A stretch of DNA of 64,000 bases from Hufsiella arboris (GCF_009834875.1 NZ_WVHT01000001.1:777136-841135); one strand, 5' to 3'; shown: positions 36,828 through 45,604, counted from the first letter of the stretch. The notes: generated from the letters alone by a model not told the origin. A program made the numbers and translations.

Positions 36828-37814
36828 ATGAAACTATTCTCATCTGTAAAAGACGTAAATAACCTGCAGCAATTTGTTGATGATGCGCTTGCATTAAAAC
36901 AAAACCCATTTGCTTACCAAAGTCTCGGTAAAAATAAAACGCTGGGATTAGTGTTTCTGAATCCAAGTTTAAGAACACGTTTAAGCACTCAAAAAGCTGC
37001 GCTTAACCTGGGCATGAATGTCATGATCATGAACATGGATAAAGAGGGTTGGGCTTTGGAAACTGAAGATGGCGTGGTAATGAATGGGAGCACCGTTGAG
37101 CATATCCGCGAGGCAGCTGCGGTAATGGGCGAATATTGCGATATTCTGGGGTTGCGAAGTTTTCCGAAGTTACACAGCCGCGAAGAAGATTACAGCGAAG
37201 GTTTGTTTAACAAGTTTGTGAAGTTTTGCGGTGTGCCGGTTGTAAGCCTGGAAAGCGCTACGCTGCATCCGCTACAAAGCTTTACAGATCTTATCACGAT
37301 TCAGGAAACATGGAAAACTTCGTCCCTTTCGGGAAGGGTTGGGGAGGGGCTTCCAAAAGTTGTTCTTGCCTGGGCGCCTCATGTCAAAGCTCTTCCTCAG
37401 GCGGTTCCGAATTCATTTGCCGAATGGATGAGCCGGGCGCAAAAAGAAGGCATGCTTGATTTCACGATTGCACATCCCGAAGGTTATGAACTTGCGGAGC
37501 AATTTACCGACGGCGCGAAGATTAACCATAATTTAGAGGAAGCATTACAAGGCGCAGATTATGTGTATGTAAAAAACTGGTCGAGCTACAAGGAATATGG
37601 CAAAGTACTAACCTACCCGGACGGCTGGATGCTGAACAATGAAAAACTGTCACCGACAAATAGCGCAAAAGTGATGCATTGCCTTCCCGTTCGGCGTGAT
37701 TTGGAGTTGGCAGCCGAAGTGTTGGACGGACCAAATTCACTCGTAATTCAGGAAGCAGGAAACCGCGTTTGGGCGGCACAAACCGTGTTAAAGGAAATGC
37801 TCAAAAATTCGTAG
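36828..37814 (+). CDS. argF': N-acylornithine carbamoyltransferase (ArgF'), predicted N-succinylornithine type
   Basis: This transcarbamylase works on N-acylornithine rather than ornithine. It has 328 residues. The carbamoyl-phosphate motif is S47-L-R-T-R51, and HPLQS and HCLPVRR are present. From memory, Xanthomonas N-acetylornithine enzyme has Glu92 and Bacteroides fragilis N-succinylornithine enzyme has Pro90 at a specificity site, and replacing Glu92 by Pro, Ser, Val or Ala gives succinyl activity. Aligned without gaps, this protein has Val90, which predicts N-succinylornithine as substrate. Residues about 165-176 derive from a short repeat (see 37322-37354). Confidence 0.93.
   Translation: MKLFSSVKDVNNLQQFVDDALALKQNPFAYQSLGKNKTLGLVFLNPSLRTRLSTQKAALNLGMNVMIMNMDKEGWALETEDGVVMNGSTVEHIREAAAVMGEYCDILGLRSFPKLHSREEDYSEGLFNKFVKFCGVPVVSLESATLHPLQSFTDLITIQETWKTSSLSGRVGEGLPKVVLAWAPHVKALPQAVPNSFAEWMSRAQKEGMLDFTIAHPEGYELAEQFTDGAKINHNLEEALQGADYVYVKNWSSYKEYGKVLTYPDGWMLNNEKLSPTNSAKVMHCLPVRRDLELAAEVLDGPNSLVIQEAGNRVWAAQTVLKEMLKNS
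37322..37354 (+). repeat. Repeat-like G-rich element read in frame within argF'
   Basis: The segment CCCTTTCGGGAAGGG followed by TTGGGGAGGGGC looks like a common intergenic palindromic repeat. It encodes about SLSGRVGEGLP. As I recall it, B. fragilis N-succinylornithine carbamoyltransferase lacks this segment. Confidence 0.6.
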
Positions 37815-37817
37815 ATC

Positions 37818-38426
37818 ATGTACATACCAAGGCATTTTAAAAGCGAAAATTTGAATGAAGCGATTGCTTTTATGCAGCGTTACAGCTTTGGTACAATTGT
37901 TACGTCTTCCGGAAATCTTCCGATTGCTACGCATTTGCCGTTTCTCGTAACTCAACGTGAAAATGACATCAATATAGCTTCACATTTCGCGGTAGCTAAT
38001 CCGCAGGCACTGCAGCTCGATGATCAGGTACTTGTAATTTTCACGGAACCGCATGCCTATATTTCGCCTAAATTCTATGAGAAGGAACAGAGTGTCCCAA
38101 CCTGGAATTACCTGGCCGTTCATGCTTATGGAAAGGCAAAAATAATTAAAGCAGAATCGGAGAAATTCGCCTTGCTTGAACGTACCATTAAAAATTACGA
38201 ACAGGGCTACCTGGACCAATGGAATTCGCTTTCTGGCGAGTATAAAACAAAAATGCTTAAAGGCATCGTGGCTTTTGAGATTACTGTTACCGATCTTCAG
38301 TTTAAAAAGAAACTAAGCCAGAACAAAACTTCAGATGAACAACAAAAAATCATTTCTGAATTCTCGAAAAGTTTCGATCAGAATGAAAATCTGATCGCAG
38401 ATTACATGAACAGACATAGATCCTAA
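37818..38426 (+). CDS. PaiB-like FMN-binding protein
   Basis: A 202-residue protein of the FMN_bind_2 (PaiB/transcriptional regulator) family, with a split-barrel FMN fold. Key segments are YIPRHFKSENLNEAIAFMQRYSFGTIVTS, THLPFLV, NPQALQLDDQVLVIFTEPHAYISPKFYEKEQSVPTWNYLAVHAYGKA. B. subtilis PaiB is described as a regulator of protease and sporulation genes, but many relatives have unknown function and may be flavin-dependent enzymes. It starts 3 nt after argF' and 2 nt before a hydrolase gene, so it is co-transcribed. No arginine role can be assigned. Confidence 0.85.
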   Translation: MYIPRHFKSENLNEAIAFMQRYSFGTIVTSSGNLPIATHLPFLVTQRENDINIASHFAVANPQALQLDDQVLVIFTEPHAYISPKFYEKEQSVPTWNYLAVHAYGKAKIIKAESEKFALLERTIKNYEQGYLDQWNSLSGEYKTKMLKGIVAFEITVTDLQFKKKLSQNKTSDEQQKIISEFSKSFDQNENLIADYMNRHRS

Positions 38427-38428
38427 TT

Positions 38429-39394
38429 ATGAAAAAGTCAATCCTCTTATCGTTCATCCTCCTATCTTTCATTGTTGTAAACGCCCAACAAAAAACGGTT
38501 GATAGCTTTACTGATGGAAAATATGTCACGGTTAATGGCGCAAAACTTTGGGTGGTAACTGTTGGCGAAGGCGACCCGATTATATTCATTGCCGGCGGTC
38601 CGGGCGGCGCGCATCGTGGATTAAGAAGTTTTGACCCCTTAGCAGCCGAACGCCATCAGCTTATATATTTTGATGCATTCGGAAGAGGAAAGTCTGACAC
38701 TGCGAAAGTCGTTTCAGAATATACGCTGGCTCGCGATATTGAAGATATTGAAGGCTTACGAAAAGCTTTAAAACTGGATAAGATAACCGTGCTTGGCCAC
38801 TCGTACGGCGGCGTTGTTGCACAGGGCTATGCTGTAAAATATCCGGAACATTTAAGTCACCTGATTTTAGCTGATACGTTTCACAGCTTCGTGATGTGGC
38901 AGGAAAATGATGATAACTCGAACCACGAAATCAAGACTAATTATCCCGAGGTTTGGGCTGAGTTGATGGCTATCCGAGAGAAAGGTGGCGTTTCGAGTGA
39001 TGCAGATCACCAGGAAGTTTACGGAAAAGTGCCTTACGGATTTTTGTATGCTTACAATCCGGCACGGTTTGAATCTCGCGGCGGCGGCAAACCTTATCCG
39101 AATTCGATGAACGCCAAATTGTATTATCAAATGGTTGGCAAGGATGGCGACTTTATAGTTGGAAGCGACATCGGCACATTCGATTACCGTAAACAGCTAA
39201 AAAATATAAAAATGCCGGTTCTTATTATTGGTGGCCGATTTGATCGCGTGGCAACGCCATGGATGATGGTGAAGTATAAAGAATATTGTCCGCAGGCAAA
39301 GTTTGTAATGTTCGAAAAATCCGGGCATAATCCACAGGTCGAAGAGCCGGAAAAGGAGTTTCCGGTTATTAACGAGTTTTTGAAATCGAAGTAA
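38429..39394 (+). CDS. Secreted alpha/beta hydrolase (proline iminopeptidase-like)
   Basis: A 321-residue protein with a signal peptide (MKKSILLSFILLSFIVVNA). The hydrolase fold has an oxyanion region IIFIAGGPGGAHR, the nucleophile elbow GHSYGGV, the acid segment GGRFDRVATP, and the catalytic His in SGHNPQVEEP. The GGPGG oxyanion loop is characteristic of the S33 proline iminopeptidase branch. It is exported and could release N-terminal residues from peptides. It is translationally close (2 nt) to the PaiB-like gene, and a stem-loop lies between it and argB. Confidence 0.85.
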   Translation: MKKSILLSFILLSFIVVNAQQKTVDSFTDGKYVTVNGAKLWVVTVGEGDPIIFIAGGPGGAHRGLRSFDPLAAERHQLIYFDAFGRGKSDTAKVVSEYTLARDIEDIEGLRKALKLDKITVLGHSYGGVVAQGYAVKYPEHLSHLILADTFHSFVMWQENDDNSNHEIKTNYPEVWAELMAIREKGGVSSDADHQEVYGKVPYGFLYAYNPARFESRGGGKPYPNSMNAKLYYQMVGKDGDFIVGSDIGTFDYRKQLKNIKMPVLIIGGRFDRVATPWMMVKYKEYCPQAKFVMFEKSGHNPQVEEPEKEFPVINEFLKSK

Positions 39395-39400
39395 ATTATT

Positions 39401-39427
39401 AATTGTGTCAGCAGCGATGACACAATT
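39401..39427 (+). repeat. Perfect 10-bp inverted repeat before argB
   Basis: AATTGTGTCA and TGACACAATT are separated by 7 nt. No T-run follows, so it is not a standard terminator. It ends 14 nt before the argB ATG. Confidence 0.65.
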
Positions 39428-39441
39428 GAATAAATGTTAAA

Positions 39442-40239
39442 ATGGCAAAACAGGACAAACTGTACATCATTAAAATCGGCGGTAACGTAATCGATAATTC
39501 GAGGAATCTCCATGAATTTTTGAAAGATTTCCATGACCTGGAGGGATTCAAAATCCTGGTTCATGGCGGTGGAAAAGTTGCAACTGAGCTGGGAAAAGAC
39601 CTGGGCGTCGAACCAAAAATGATCGACGGTCGCCGTATCACAGATGTAGAAACGCTGCGAATCGTGACGATGGTTTATGCCGGCCTCATTAACAAAAACA
39701 TCGTAGCGCAGTTACAATTCCGTGGCTGCAACGCAATTGGCCTTACTGGTGCCGATGGCAACCTTATCCGGGCTCAGAAACGTCCGGTTAAAGAAATTGA
39801 TTACGGCTTTGTCGGAGATTTACATGAAACTTCGGTTGCCTCACATATGCTGTCTAAAATTCTGGAAGACGGGTTGATCCCGGTTTTTTCAGCTATCACA
39901 CACGACGGTGAAGGACAACTTTTGAATACCAATGCCGATACGATTGCCTCTGCCATCGCGGTAGCTATGTCGAAACACTACGAAACAAGTTTGATCTATT
40001 GTTTCGAGAAAAAGGGAGTTTTGAAAGATGTGGATGATGATGATTCTGTTGTTCGTGAAATCCCTTCAGGAGACTTTGAACAGTTAAAAAGTGATGGAAT
40101 TGTGGCTGGCGGAATGATCCCTAAGCTTCACAACGCCTTTGAAGCGATCAAAAGCGGCGTAAGTGAAGTTTTTATCGGGAAAGCCGATGAGCTGGATCAG
40201 TTAAGCAAACAAACATTTGGAACACGATTAATCAACTAA
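39442..40239 (+). CDS. argB: N-acylglutamate kinase
   Basis: ArgB phosphorylates N-acylglutamate. It has 265 residues and the amino acid kinase fold. YIIKIGGNVID, LVHGGGKVATELGKDLGVEPKMIDGRRITD and IGLTGADGNLI are conserved. The C-terminal segment has GGMIPKLHNAFEAIKSGVSEVFI, with the ATP-site GGM. ArgB can be feedback-inhibited by arginine in some bacteria, but the N-terminal helix linked to that is short here, so regulation is uncertain. Confidence 0.94.
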   Translation: MAKQDKLYIIKIGGNVIDNSRNLHEFLKDFHDLEGFKILVHGGGKVATELGKDLGVEPKMIDGRRITDVETLRIVTMVYAGLINKNIVAQLQFRGCNAIGLTGADGNLIRAQKRPVKEIDYGFVGDLHETSVASHMLSKILEDGLIPVFSAITHDGEGQLLNTNADTIASAIAVAMSKHYETSLIYCFEKKGVLKDVDDDDSVVREIPSGDFEQLKSDGIVAGGMIPKLHNAFEAIKSGVSEVFIGKADELDQLSKQTFGTRLIN

Positions 40240-40242
40240 ACC

Positions 40243-41061
40243 ATGGATATAACAAGTAAAATCGCCATTCTTGGCAGTGGCAATATCGGAATGTCGCTCG
40301 CGAAAGGATTAGTCAAAGCCAATTACACGGATGCGGCCAGCATTACGCTTACGCGGCGGAATCTTCAGCACATGACCGAGCAAACCGCGAAAGGGTTTCA
40401 GGTGAGCGATCAGAATTATCGTGCCGTTTTCGGAGCGTCAATTGTTATTATCGCCGTGCTTCCTCAGCAGCTTAATAACCTGCTTGAAGAAATTGCCGGC
40501 GCCATTGATCCTGAAAAGCACCTGGTGATTTCGGTAGTTTCAGGCGTATCCTGCCAGGACGTTCGGGAAAAACTTGGCAACAACGTTCAGGTTGTACGTG
40601 CCATGCCTAACACTGCTATCGCTATCGGGCAATCGATGACATGTATTGCTACCGATAATGCAACTCCCGAGAACCTGGATGAAGTAACCGCCATGTTTGA
40701 AACTGTTGGATCGGTTGTAACCATCAATGAAGACTTAATGACATCGGCAACTGCACTTTGCGCTTGCGGAATCGCGTTCTTTTTGAGAGCGATCCGTGCA
40801 GCTTCTCAAGGTGGCGTTGAAATCGGGTTTCATGCAGATGAAGCCTTAAAGATGGCAGTACAAACAGCAAAAGGCGCGGCCGATTTGTTGCTTCTGAACC
40901 ATTCGCATCCTGAGCCGGAAATCGATAAAGTGACATCGCCAAAAGGCTGCACAATTGCAGGACTAAATGAAATGGAACACCATGGATTTAGCTCCTCGCT
41001 GATTAAAGGAATTAAACTTTCCGCCACAAAAGCCGGCGGTTTATATAAGACAAATGAATAA
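40243..41061 (+). CDS. proC: Pyrroline-5-carboxylate reductase
   Basis: ProC reduces pyrroline-5-carboxylate to proline with NAD(P)H. The 272-residue protein starts with IAILGSGNIGMSLAKGLVKANY (Rossmann). It then has VVRAMPNTAIAIGQSMTCIA and SPKGCTIAGLNEMEHHGF, the last typical of the ProC C-terminal dimer domain. It begins 3 nt after argB and 75 nt before argE, inside the arginine operon. That location is unusual for a pathway that avoids free ornithine. Confidence 0.92.
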   Translation: MDITSKIAILGSGNIGMSLAKGLVKANYTDAASITLTRRNLQHMTEQTAKGFQVSDQNYRAVFGASIVIIAVLPQQLNNLLEEIAGAIDPEKHLVISVVSGVSCQDVREKLGNNVQVVRAMPNTAIAIGQSMTCIATDNATPENLDEVTAMFETVGSVVTINEDLMTSATALCACGIAFFLRAIRAASQGGVEIGFHADEALKMAVQTAKGAADLLLLNHSHPEPEIDKVTSPKGCTIAGLNEMEHHGFSSSLIKGIKLSATKAGGLYKTNE

Positions 41062-41135
41062 TTACGGCAGATTTGCGCTAACAATCGTAAATCAAATCCC
41101 GGTAATTCTCGGGCCGTAATTCGTAAATCTCATTT

Positions 41136-42197
41136 ATGTTAGAGAAACTACAAAACGATAGTATCGACCTGCTTCGCAAACTGATACGAATTCCTTCGTT
41201 CAGCAAGGAAGAAAACCATACTGCGGCAGCAATTGAGCTGTTTTTACAGCAGCGCGGCGTTCGTACTCATCGAAAATTAAACAACATCTGGGCGTACAAT
41301 AAATATTTTGACGGTGCTAAACCTACGATACTCCTAAACTCGCATCACGATACGGTAAAGCCGAACACCGGCTACCAGCGAAATCCGTTTGCAGCGGATA
41401 TCGAAGGAGATAAGCTTTTCGGTTTGGGAAGCAATGACGCTGGCGGTTGCCTTGTATCGTTGATTGCCACATTTCTTCATTTTTATCCTCAGGAAAATCT
41501 GAAATATAACTTTTGTCTGGCGACGACAGCTGAAGAAGAAATATCGGGTAATAACGGACTGGAACTGGTTATCCCGGATTTAGGCCCGCTCGATTTTGCG
41601 ATTGTTGGCGAACCGACATTAATGAATCTCGCGGTAGCCGAACGTGGTTTAATGGTGCTCGATTGTACTGCGCATGGCAAAGCCGGACATGCTGCACGGG
41701 AGGAAGGCGATAACGCTATTTACAAAGCGTTGAAAGATATCGAATGGTTCCGCAACTATAAATTTCCGAAAGTTTCCGAAGTTTTTGGCCCGCTGAAAAT
41801 GTCGGTAACCGTAATTAACGCCGGCTCACAACATAACGTGGTTCCTGCACAATGCGATTTTGTGGTTGATGTGCGTGTGACGGATGCTTACAGAAATGAG
41901 GAAGTTTTAGACATTATCCACCAGCATGTTTCCTGCGAGGTAAAAGCACGATCTGTTAGATTGAAACCATCGTCGATAGATAAAGAACATCCCATCGTTC
42001 AAGCCGGCATTGCTTTAGGCAGAACAACTTACGGTTCACCAACAACGAGCGATCAGGCGTTGCTGGATATTCCATCGTTGAAACTTGGCCCGGGTGATTC
42101 CGCACGTTCACACATGGCTGATGAATTTATTTATGTGAATGAGATCCGCGAAGGAATAGATTTGTATGTCAGGATGCTGGAAAGGATTGTGTTTTGA
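41136..42197 (+). CDS. argE: N-acylcitrulline deacylase (M20, ArgE-type)
   Basis: A 353-residue M20 metallopeptidase. The metal-binding segment is LLNSHHDTVKP (H70/H71, D72), then GLGSNDAGG and the catalytic TAEEEISG (E133-E135). A dimerisation domain lies in the middle. In this operon type it would release citrulline from N-acyl-citrulline produced by ArgF'. It cannot be told from sequence whether succinyl or acetyl is preferred. It lies between proC and argH. Confidence 0.9.
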   Translation: MLEKLQNDSIDLLRKLIRIPSFSKEENHTAAAIELFLQQRGVRTHRKLNNIWAYNKYFDGAKPTILLNSHHDTVKPNTGYQRNPFAADIEGDKLFGLGSNDAGGCLVSLIATFLHFYPQENLKYNFCLATTAEEEISGNNGLELVIPDLGPLDFAIVGEPTLMNLAVAERGLMVLDCTAHGKAGHAAREEGDNAIYKALKDIEWFRNYKFPKVSEVFGPLKMSVTVINAGSQHNVVPAQCDFVVDVRVTDAYRNEEVLDIIHQHVSCEVKARSVRLKPSSIDKEHPIVQAGIALGRTTYGSPTTSDQALLDIPSLKLGPGDSARSHMADEFIYVNEIREGIDLYVRMLERIVF

Positions 42198-42388
42198 TTT
42201 ACGAATTTTGATTTAAAGATGCTACTGCTCAGACTTCTAATGATAAAAGATTGCTTCGTGCTCGCAAAGACGAAAGCCACTGCGTCACTGCGAGGTACGA
42301 AGCAGTCCTAAAGTGCTTAGTTAGAACAAAAATAATTTAATTATTAAACGGGCGAGATTGCTTCGTGCCTCGCAATGACGAACTCCAC
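42198..42388 (+). repeat. Repeat-filled spacer before argH (CGTCATTGCGAGG type)
   Basis: The spacer contains GATTGCTTCGTGCTCGCAA (42249-42272), its inverted partner ending GAAGCAGTC (42283-42307), and a third half-unit GATTGCTTCGTGCCTCGCAA (42355-42382). These belong to a dispersed palindrome family. The third unit ends 6 nt before the argH ATG. Confidence 0.75.
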
Positions 42389-43720
42389 ATGAAACTCTGG
42401 CAAAAAGATAAAGAAACTCTTAAATCCGTAGAAACATTTACTGTTGGTAAAGACCGCGAGCTCGACCGGGAAATGGCCGCGTTTGATGTACTCGGATCGT
42501 TGGCCCATACACGTATGCTTGAAAGCATAGGTTTGCTTTCTTCAGAAGATTTACAAACGGTACAAAAAGAGTTAAAAAATATTTACAAGGAAATCGAAGC
42601 AGGATTCTTTTCAATTGCTGATAACGTCGAAGACGTTCATTCACAAGTGGAATTTTTATTGACCGAGCGTATTGGTGAAGCCGGGAAAAAAATTCATTCT
42701 GGCCGCTCCCGCAATGATCAGGTTTTAGTTGATCTTAAGCTTTTCTTCCGCAGCCAGATCGAAGCGATCGTAAAAAATACACAAGCACTTTTCGATCAGT
42801 TGATTTCACTAAGCGAAACACATAAAGAGAAATTGATGCCGGGTTACACGCACCTGCAAATCGCGATGCCTTCGTCATTCGGTTTGTGGTTTGGAGCTTA
42901 TGCAGAAAGCCTGGTTGATGATTTGGAAGTTATGCTTGCCGCCTGGAAGGTTTGCAACAAAAATCCGTTGGGTTCAGCGGCTGGCTATGGATCCTCGTTT
43001 CCGCTTAACCGTACCATGACAACTGAATTACTTGGATTTGAGTCGTTAAACTACAACGTTGTCTACGCGCAAATGGGCCGTGGAAAAACGGAAAGGATTC
43101 TCGCCCAGGCGATGTCGTCTGTAGCGGCAACATTGGCTAAGTTTGCAATGGATGTAACGCTGTTCATTAACCAGAATTTCGACTTTATCAGTTTCCCGGA
43201 TGAACTGACCACCGGCTCGAGCATCATGCCGCATAAAAAAAATCCGGATGTATTTGAACTGATCCGCTCAAGATGCAATAAGATTCAGGCACTGCCGAAC
43301 GAGATTGCTATGATGACGACGAATCTTCCCGTTGGCTATCACCGCGATCTTCAATTACTTAAAGAAAATCTTTTCCCAGCGTTTACATCCTTAAACGAGT
43401 GCCTGGAAATATGCACATTCATGCTGCAAAATATTACCGTTAAAGATGATATTTTAAACGACCCAAAGTATGATTACCTGTTCAGTGTGGAGGTTGTGAA
43501 CGATGAAGTTTTGAAAGGTGTTCCGTTCCGTGAAGCTTATAAAAACATCGGCATGGCCATTGAAAATGGAAGTTTTAAGCCATTGAAAACGGTAAATCAC
43601 ACACATGAAGGCAGCATTGGAAATTTGATGAATGAGCAGATAAAAGCAGCTTTTAATAAAGTTCAGGGTGAATTTGGGTTTGGTAAAATTCAAAAGGCGA
43701 TTAACGCTTTGCTTGATTAA
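42389..43720 (+). CDS. argH: Argininosuccinate lyase
   Basis: ArgH cleaves argininosuccinate to arginine and fumarate. It has 443 residues from the ATG at 42389. An earlier in-frame codon at 42365 would translate the tail of an upstream repeat, so it is rejected. HSGRSRNDQVLVDLKLF and the signature GSSIMPHKKNPDVFELIR (with the catalytic Ser of the mobile loop) are conserved. It is the last recognisable gene of the arginine operon. No terminator is evident after it. Confidence 0.95.
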   Translation: MKLWQKDKETLKSVETFTVGKDRELDREMAAFDVLGSLAHTRMLESIGLLSSEDLQTVQKELKNIYKEIEAGFFSIADNVEDVHSQVEFLLTERIGEAGKKIHSGRSRNDQVLVDLKLFFRSQIEAIVKNTQALFDQLISLSETHKEKLMPGYTHLQIAMPSSFGLWFGAYAESLVDDLEVMLAAWKVCNKNPLGSAAGYGSSFPLNRTMTTELLGFESLNYNVVYAQMGRGKTERILAQAMSSVAATLAKFAMDVTLFINQNFDFISFPDELTTGSSIMPHKKNPDVFELIRSRCNKIQALPNEIAMMTTNLPVGYHRDLQLLKENLFPAFTSLNECLEICTFMLQNITVKDDILNDPKYDYLFSVEVVNDEVLKGVPFREAYKNIGMAIENGSFKPLKTVNHTHEGSIGNLMNEQIKAAFNKVQGEFGFGKIQKAINALLD

Positions 43721-44297
43721 ATTTTTAGTGCAAACGAACGTATATAAATAGTGCGAGAGTTAGTGATTCTGTAACGTTCATGTGGCTGATTATTTAAAGG
43801 ATATTGAGAAGCAAATGAAGTAATTCAATTACAGTTAGCCGGGCTATACGCTTATACTGCACAAGCCTTAGCCACGGGCCGGTATCCGCTTCTATCCCGT
43901 TCATTGTACGCATTGCAGTGATACTATTTGCGTTTTGTTCGTGCCAAGATGCAATGCCCCTGCATTTTGAACCCGGTAGCAGCGGCAGCTTTTGCCGGTA
44001 TTAAAATTTCAAATGACCAGGAACTTTCACGGCAAAACTATAGCGGATAACGGGACTATCCGAAAATATATCACACCAAGCGCTGCTTTTCAAATCAAAA
44101 GTCACATTAGCACTTGACATTCATAACTGCTTGATCCTGTTTCCTTATTGCTGAACCTGCTTTTAAAACTGAAAATCTTGTATCAACATATCCGCCATTC
44201 TGTCCTAATTCTTTCGATGATCATTGCAAGCGATTAAGAATTCGTCGGGCGAATAATCGCATCAACTTCATACTTCATCGTAAAATATCCACTCACT
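43721..44297 (+). other. Gene-free stretch after argH
   Basis: About 580 nt. Apart from the interspersed repeat at 43831-43910 and the promoter at its 3' edge, I see no gene, tRNA or terminator. Confidence 0.6.
43831..43910 (+). repeat. Interspersed repeat copy B
   Basis: It starts AGCCGGGCTATACGCTTATA and later has GGCCGGTATCCGCTTCTATC. It aligns at both ends with copies A and C, and the centre differs. Confidence 0.6.
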
Positions 44298-44329
44298 TTT
44301 GTCTGCCCACCTCCGACTTCCTATCTTTG
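44298..44329 (+). promoter_or_regulatory. -33/-7 promoter of the aminotransferase gene
   Basis: TTTG (44298-44301), a 20-nt spacer and TATCTTTG (44322-44329). It includes the TTG at 44327 that would otherwise be a start codon, supporting the ATG at 44348. Confidence 0.7.
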
Positions 44330-44347
44330 GCGCATAAACTAATTAAA

Positions 44348-45604
44348 ATGAGTATTTCTAAACTGGCCCAAAATCTCAAAGGGTCTGAGATTATAAAAAT
44401 TGCCGGAGAAATTAATGAACTTAAGAAAGCCGGTCAGAACATTGCTAATTTGACTATAGGTGATTTTGATTCAAACATCTATCCTATTCCCGGCGAATTA
44501 AAAAGCGAAATTATCGACGCTTACAATCATAACCAGACAAATTATCCGCCGGCAGATGGAGTTCTTGATTTGCGGCAGACAGTTTCAGGGTTTTTGAAAG
44601 AAAATTTTAACCTTGATTATGCTTCGAATGAAATTCTCATATCCGGAGGCTCCCGTCCGCTGATATATGCAACCTATCTGGCTTTGGTTGATCCGGGTGA
44701 TAAAGTTGTTTATCCTGCGCCATCATGGAATAACAACCATTATTGCGATCTGACTTCTGCAGACGGCGTGGCGGTGCCAACTCACCCACATAATAATTTT
44801 ATGCCAACGGCGGCCGAGTTAAGTGAGTACATTAAAGGTGCAACATTATTGGCGCTTTGTTCGCCGTTAAATCCAACTGGTACCATGTTCTCAAAAGAAA
44901 ATCTGGAAGAGATCTGCGACCTGGTGATTGAGGAAAACAAATCACGTAAAGAAGGTGAAAAGCCGCTTTACCTATTATACGACCAGATTTACTCGCAGCT
45001 CACATTTGGCGATCATCAACATTATAACCCGGTTTCGTTACGTCCCGAATTGCGGGATTACACGGTATTTATTGATGGCGCTTCAAAATGCTTCGCTGCA
45101 ACCGGCGTACGCGTTGGTTGGGGCTTCGGTCCGGCTCACATTATCGATAACATGAAAGCGATCATAGGGCATATGGGCGCATGGGCTCCGAAGGCCGAGC
45201 AGGTAGCAACATCACATTTTCTGAAAAATTCACCGGCGGTGCAGAATTACTTAGCGGAGTTTAAACAGCGGATACAACAGAGTTTAGAGGCGCTTTATAA
45301 GGGTATCAAGCATCTTAAAGCACAAGGCTTCCCCGTTGATGCCATTGAACCAATGGGAGCAATTTACCTGACAGTGAAGATCGATCTGAAAGGAAAAGTA
45401 ACGCCAGACGGCAAAGTGCTTCGAAGCCCGTCTGACATAAACTTTTACTTGATCCAGGAAGCAAAAGGCGCATTGGTGCCGTTCTCAGCTTTTGGAACTG
45501 ATGAAGATCTGGCATGGTTCCGTACATCAGTAGGTGCTTGTTCCTACGAAGAAATAGAGAGCTTGATTCCAAGAATTGGCGAGGCAATTAAAAAACTCAG
45601 CTGA
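44348..45604 (+). CDS. Pyridoxal-phosphate-dependent aminotransferase (class I/II)
   Basis: A fold-type I aminotransferase of 418 residues from the ATG at 44348. Segments are SGGSRPLIYATYLALVDPGDKV, LCSPLNPTGTMFSKE, and the PLP Lys in FIDGASKCFAATGVRVGWGFGP. The C-terminal SAFGTDEDLAWFRTSVGA contains the Arg that binds the substrate carboxylate. The family includes aspartate and aromatic aminotransferases; the exact amino acid is unknown. The TTG at 44327 lies in a promoter element and is not the start. It is 4 nt before the RsmI-like gene. Confidence 0.88.
   Translation: MSISKLAQNLKGSEIIKIAGEINELKKAGQNIANLTIGDFDSNIYPIPGELKSEIIDAYNHNQTNYPPADGVLDLRQTVSGFLKENFNLDYASNEILISGGSRPLIYATYLALVDPGDKVVYPAPSWNNNHYCDLTSADGVAVPTHPHNNFMPTAAELSEYIKGATLLALCSPLNPTGTMFSKENLEEICDLVIEENKSRKEGEKPLYLLYDQIYSQLTFGDHQHYNPVSLRPELRDYTVFIDGASKCFAATGVRVGWGFGPAHIIDNMKAIIGHMGAWAPKAEQVATSHFLKNSPAVQNYLAEFKQRIQQSLEALYKGIKHLKAQGFPVDAIEPMGAIYLTVKIDLKGKVTPDGKVLRSPSDINFYLIQEAKGALVPFSAFGTDEDLAWFRTSVGACSYEEIESLIPRIGEAIKKLS

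Noticed and set aside
42365..42388. Extended argH start
   Set aside because: The extra residues are encoded by the upstream repeat; the ATG at 42389 gives the family N-terminus.
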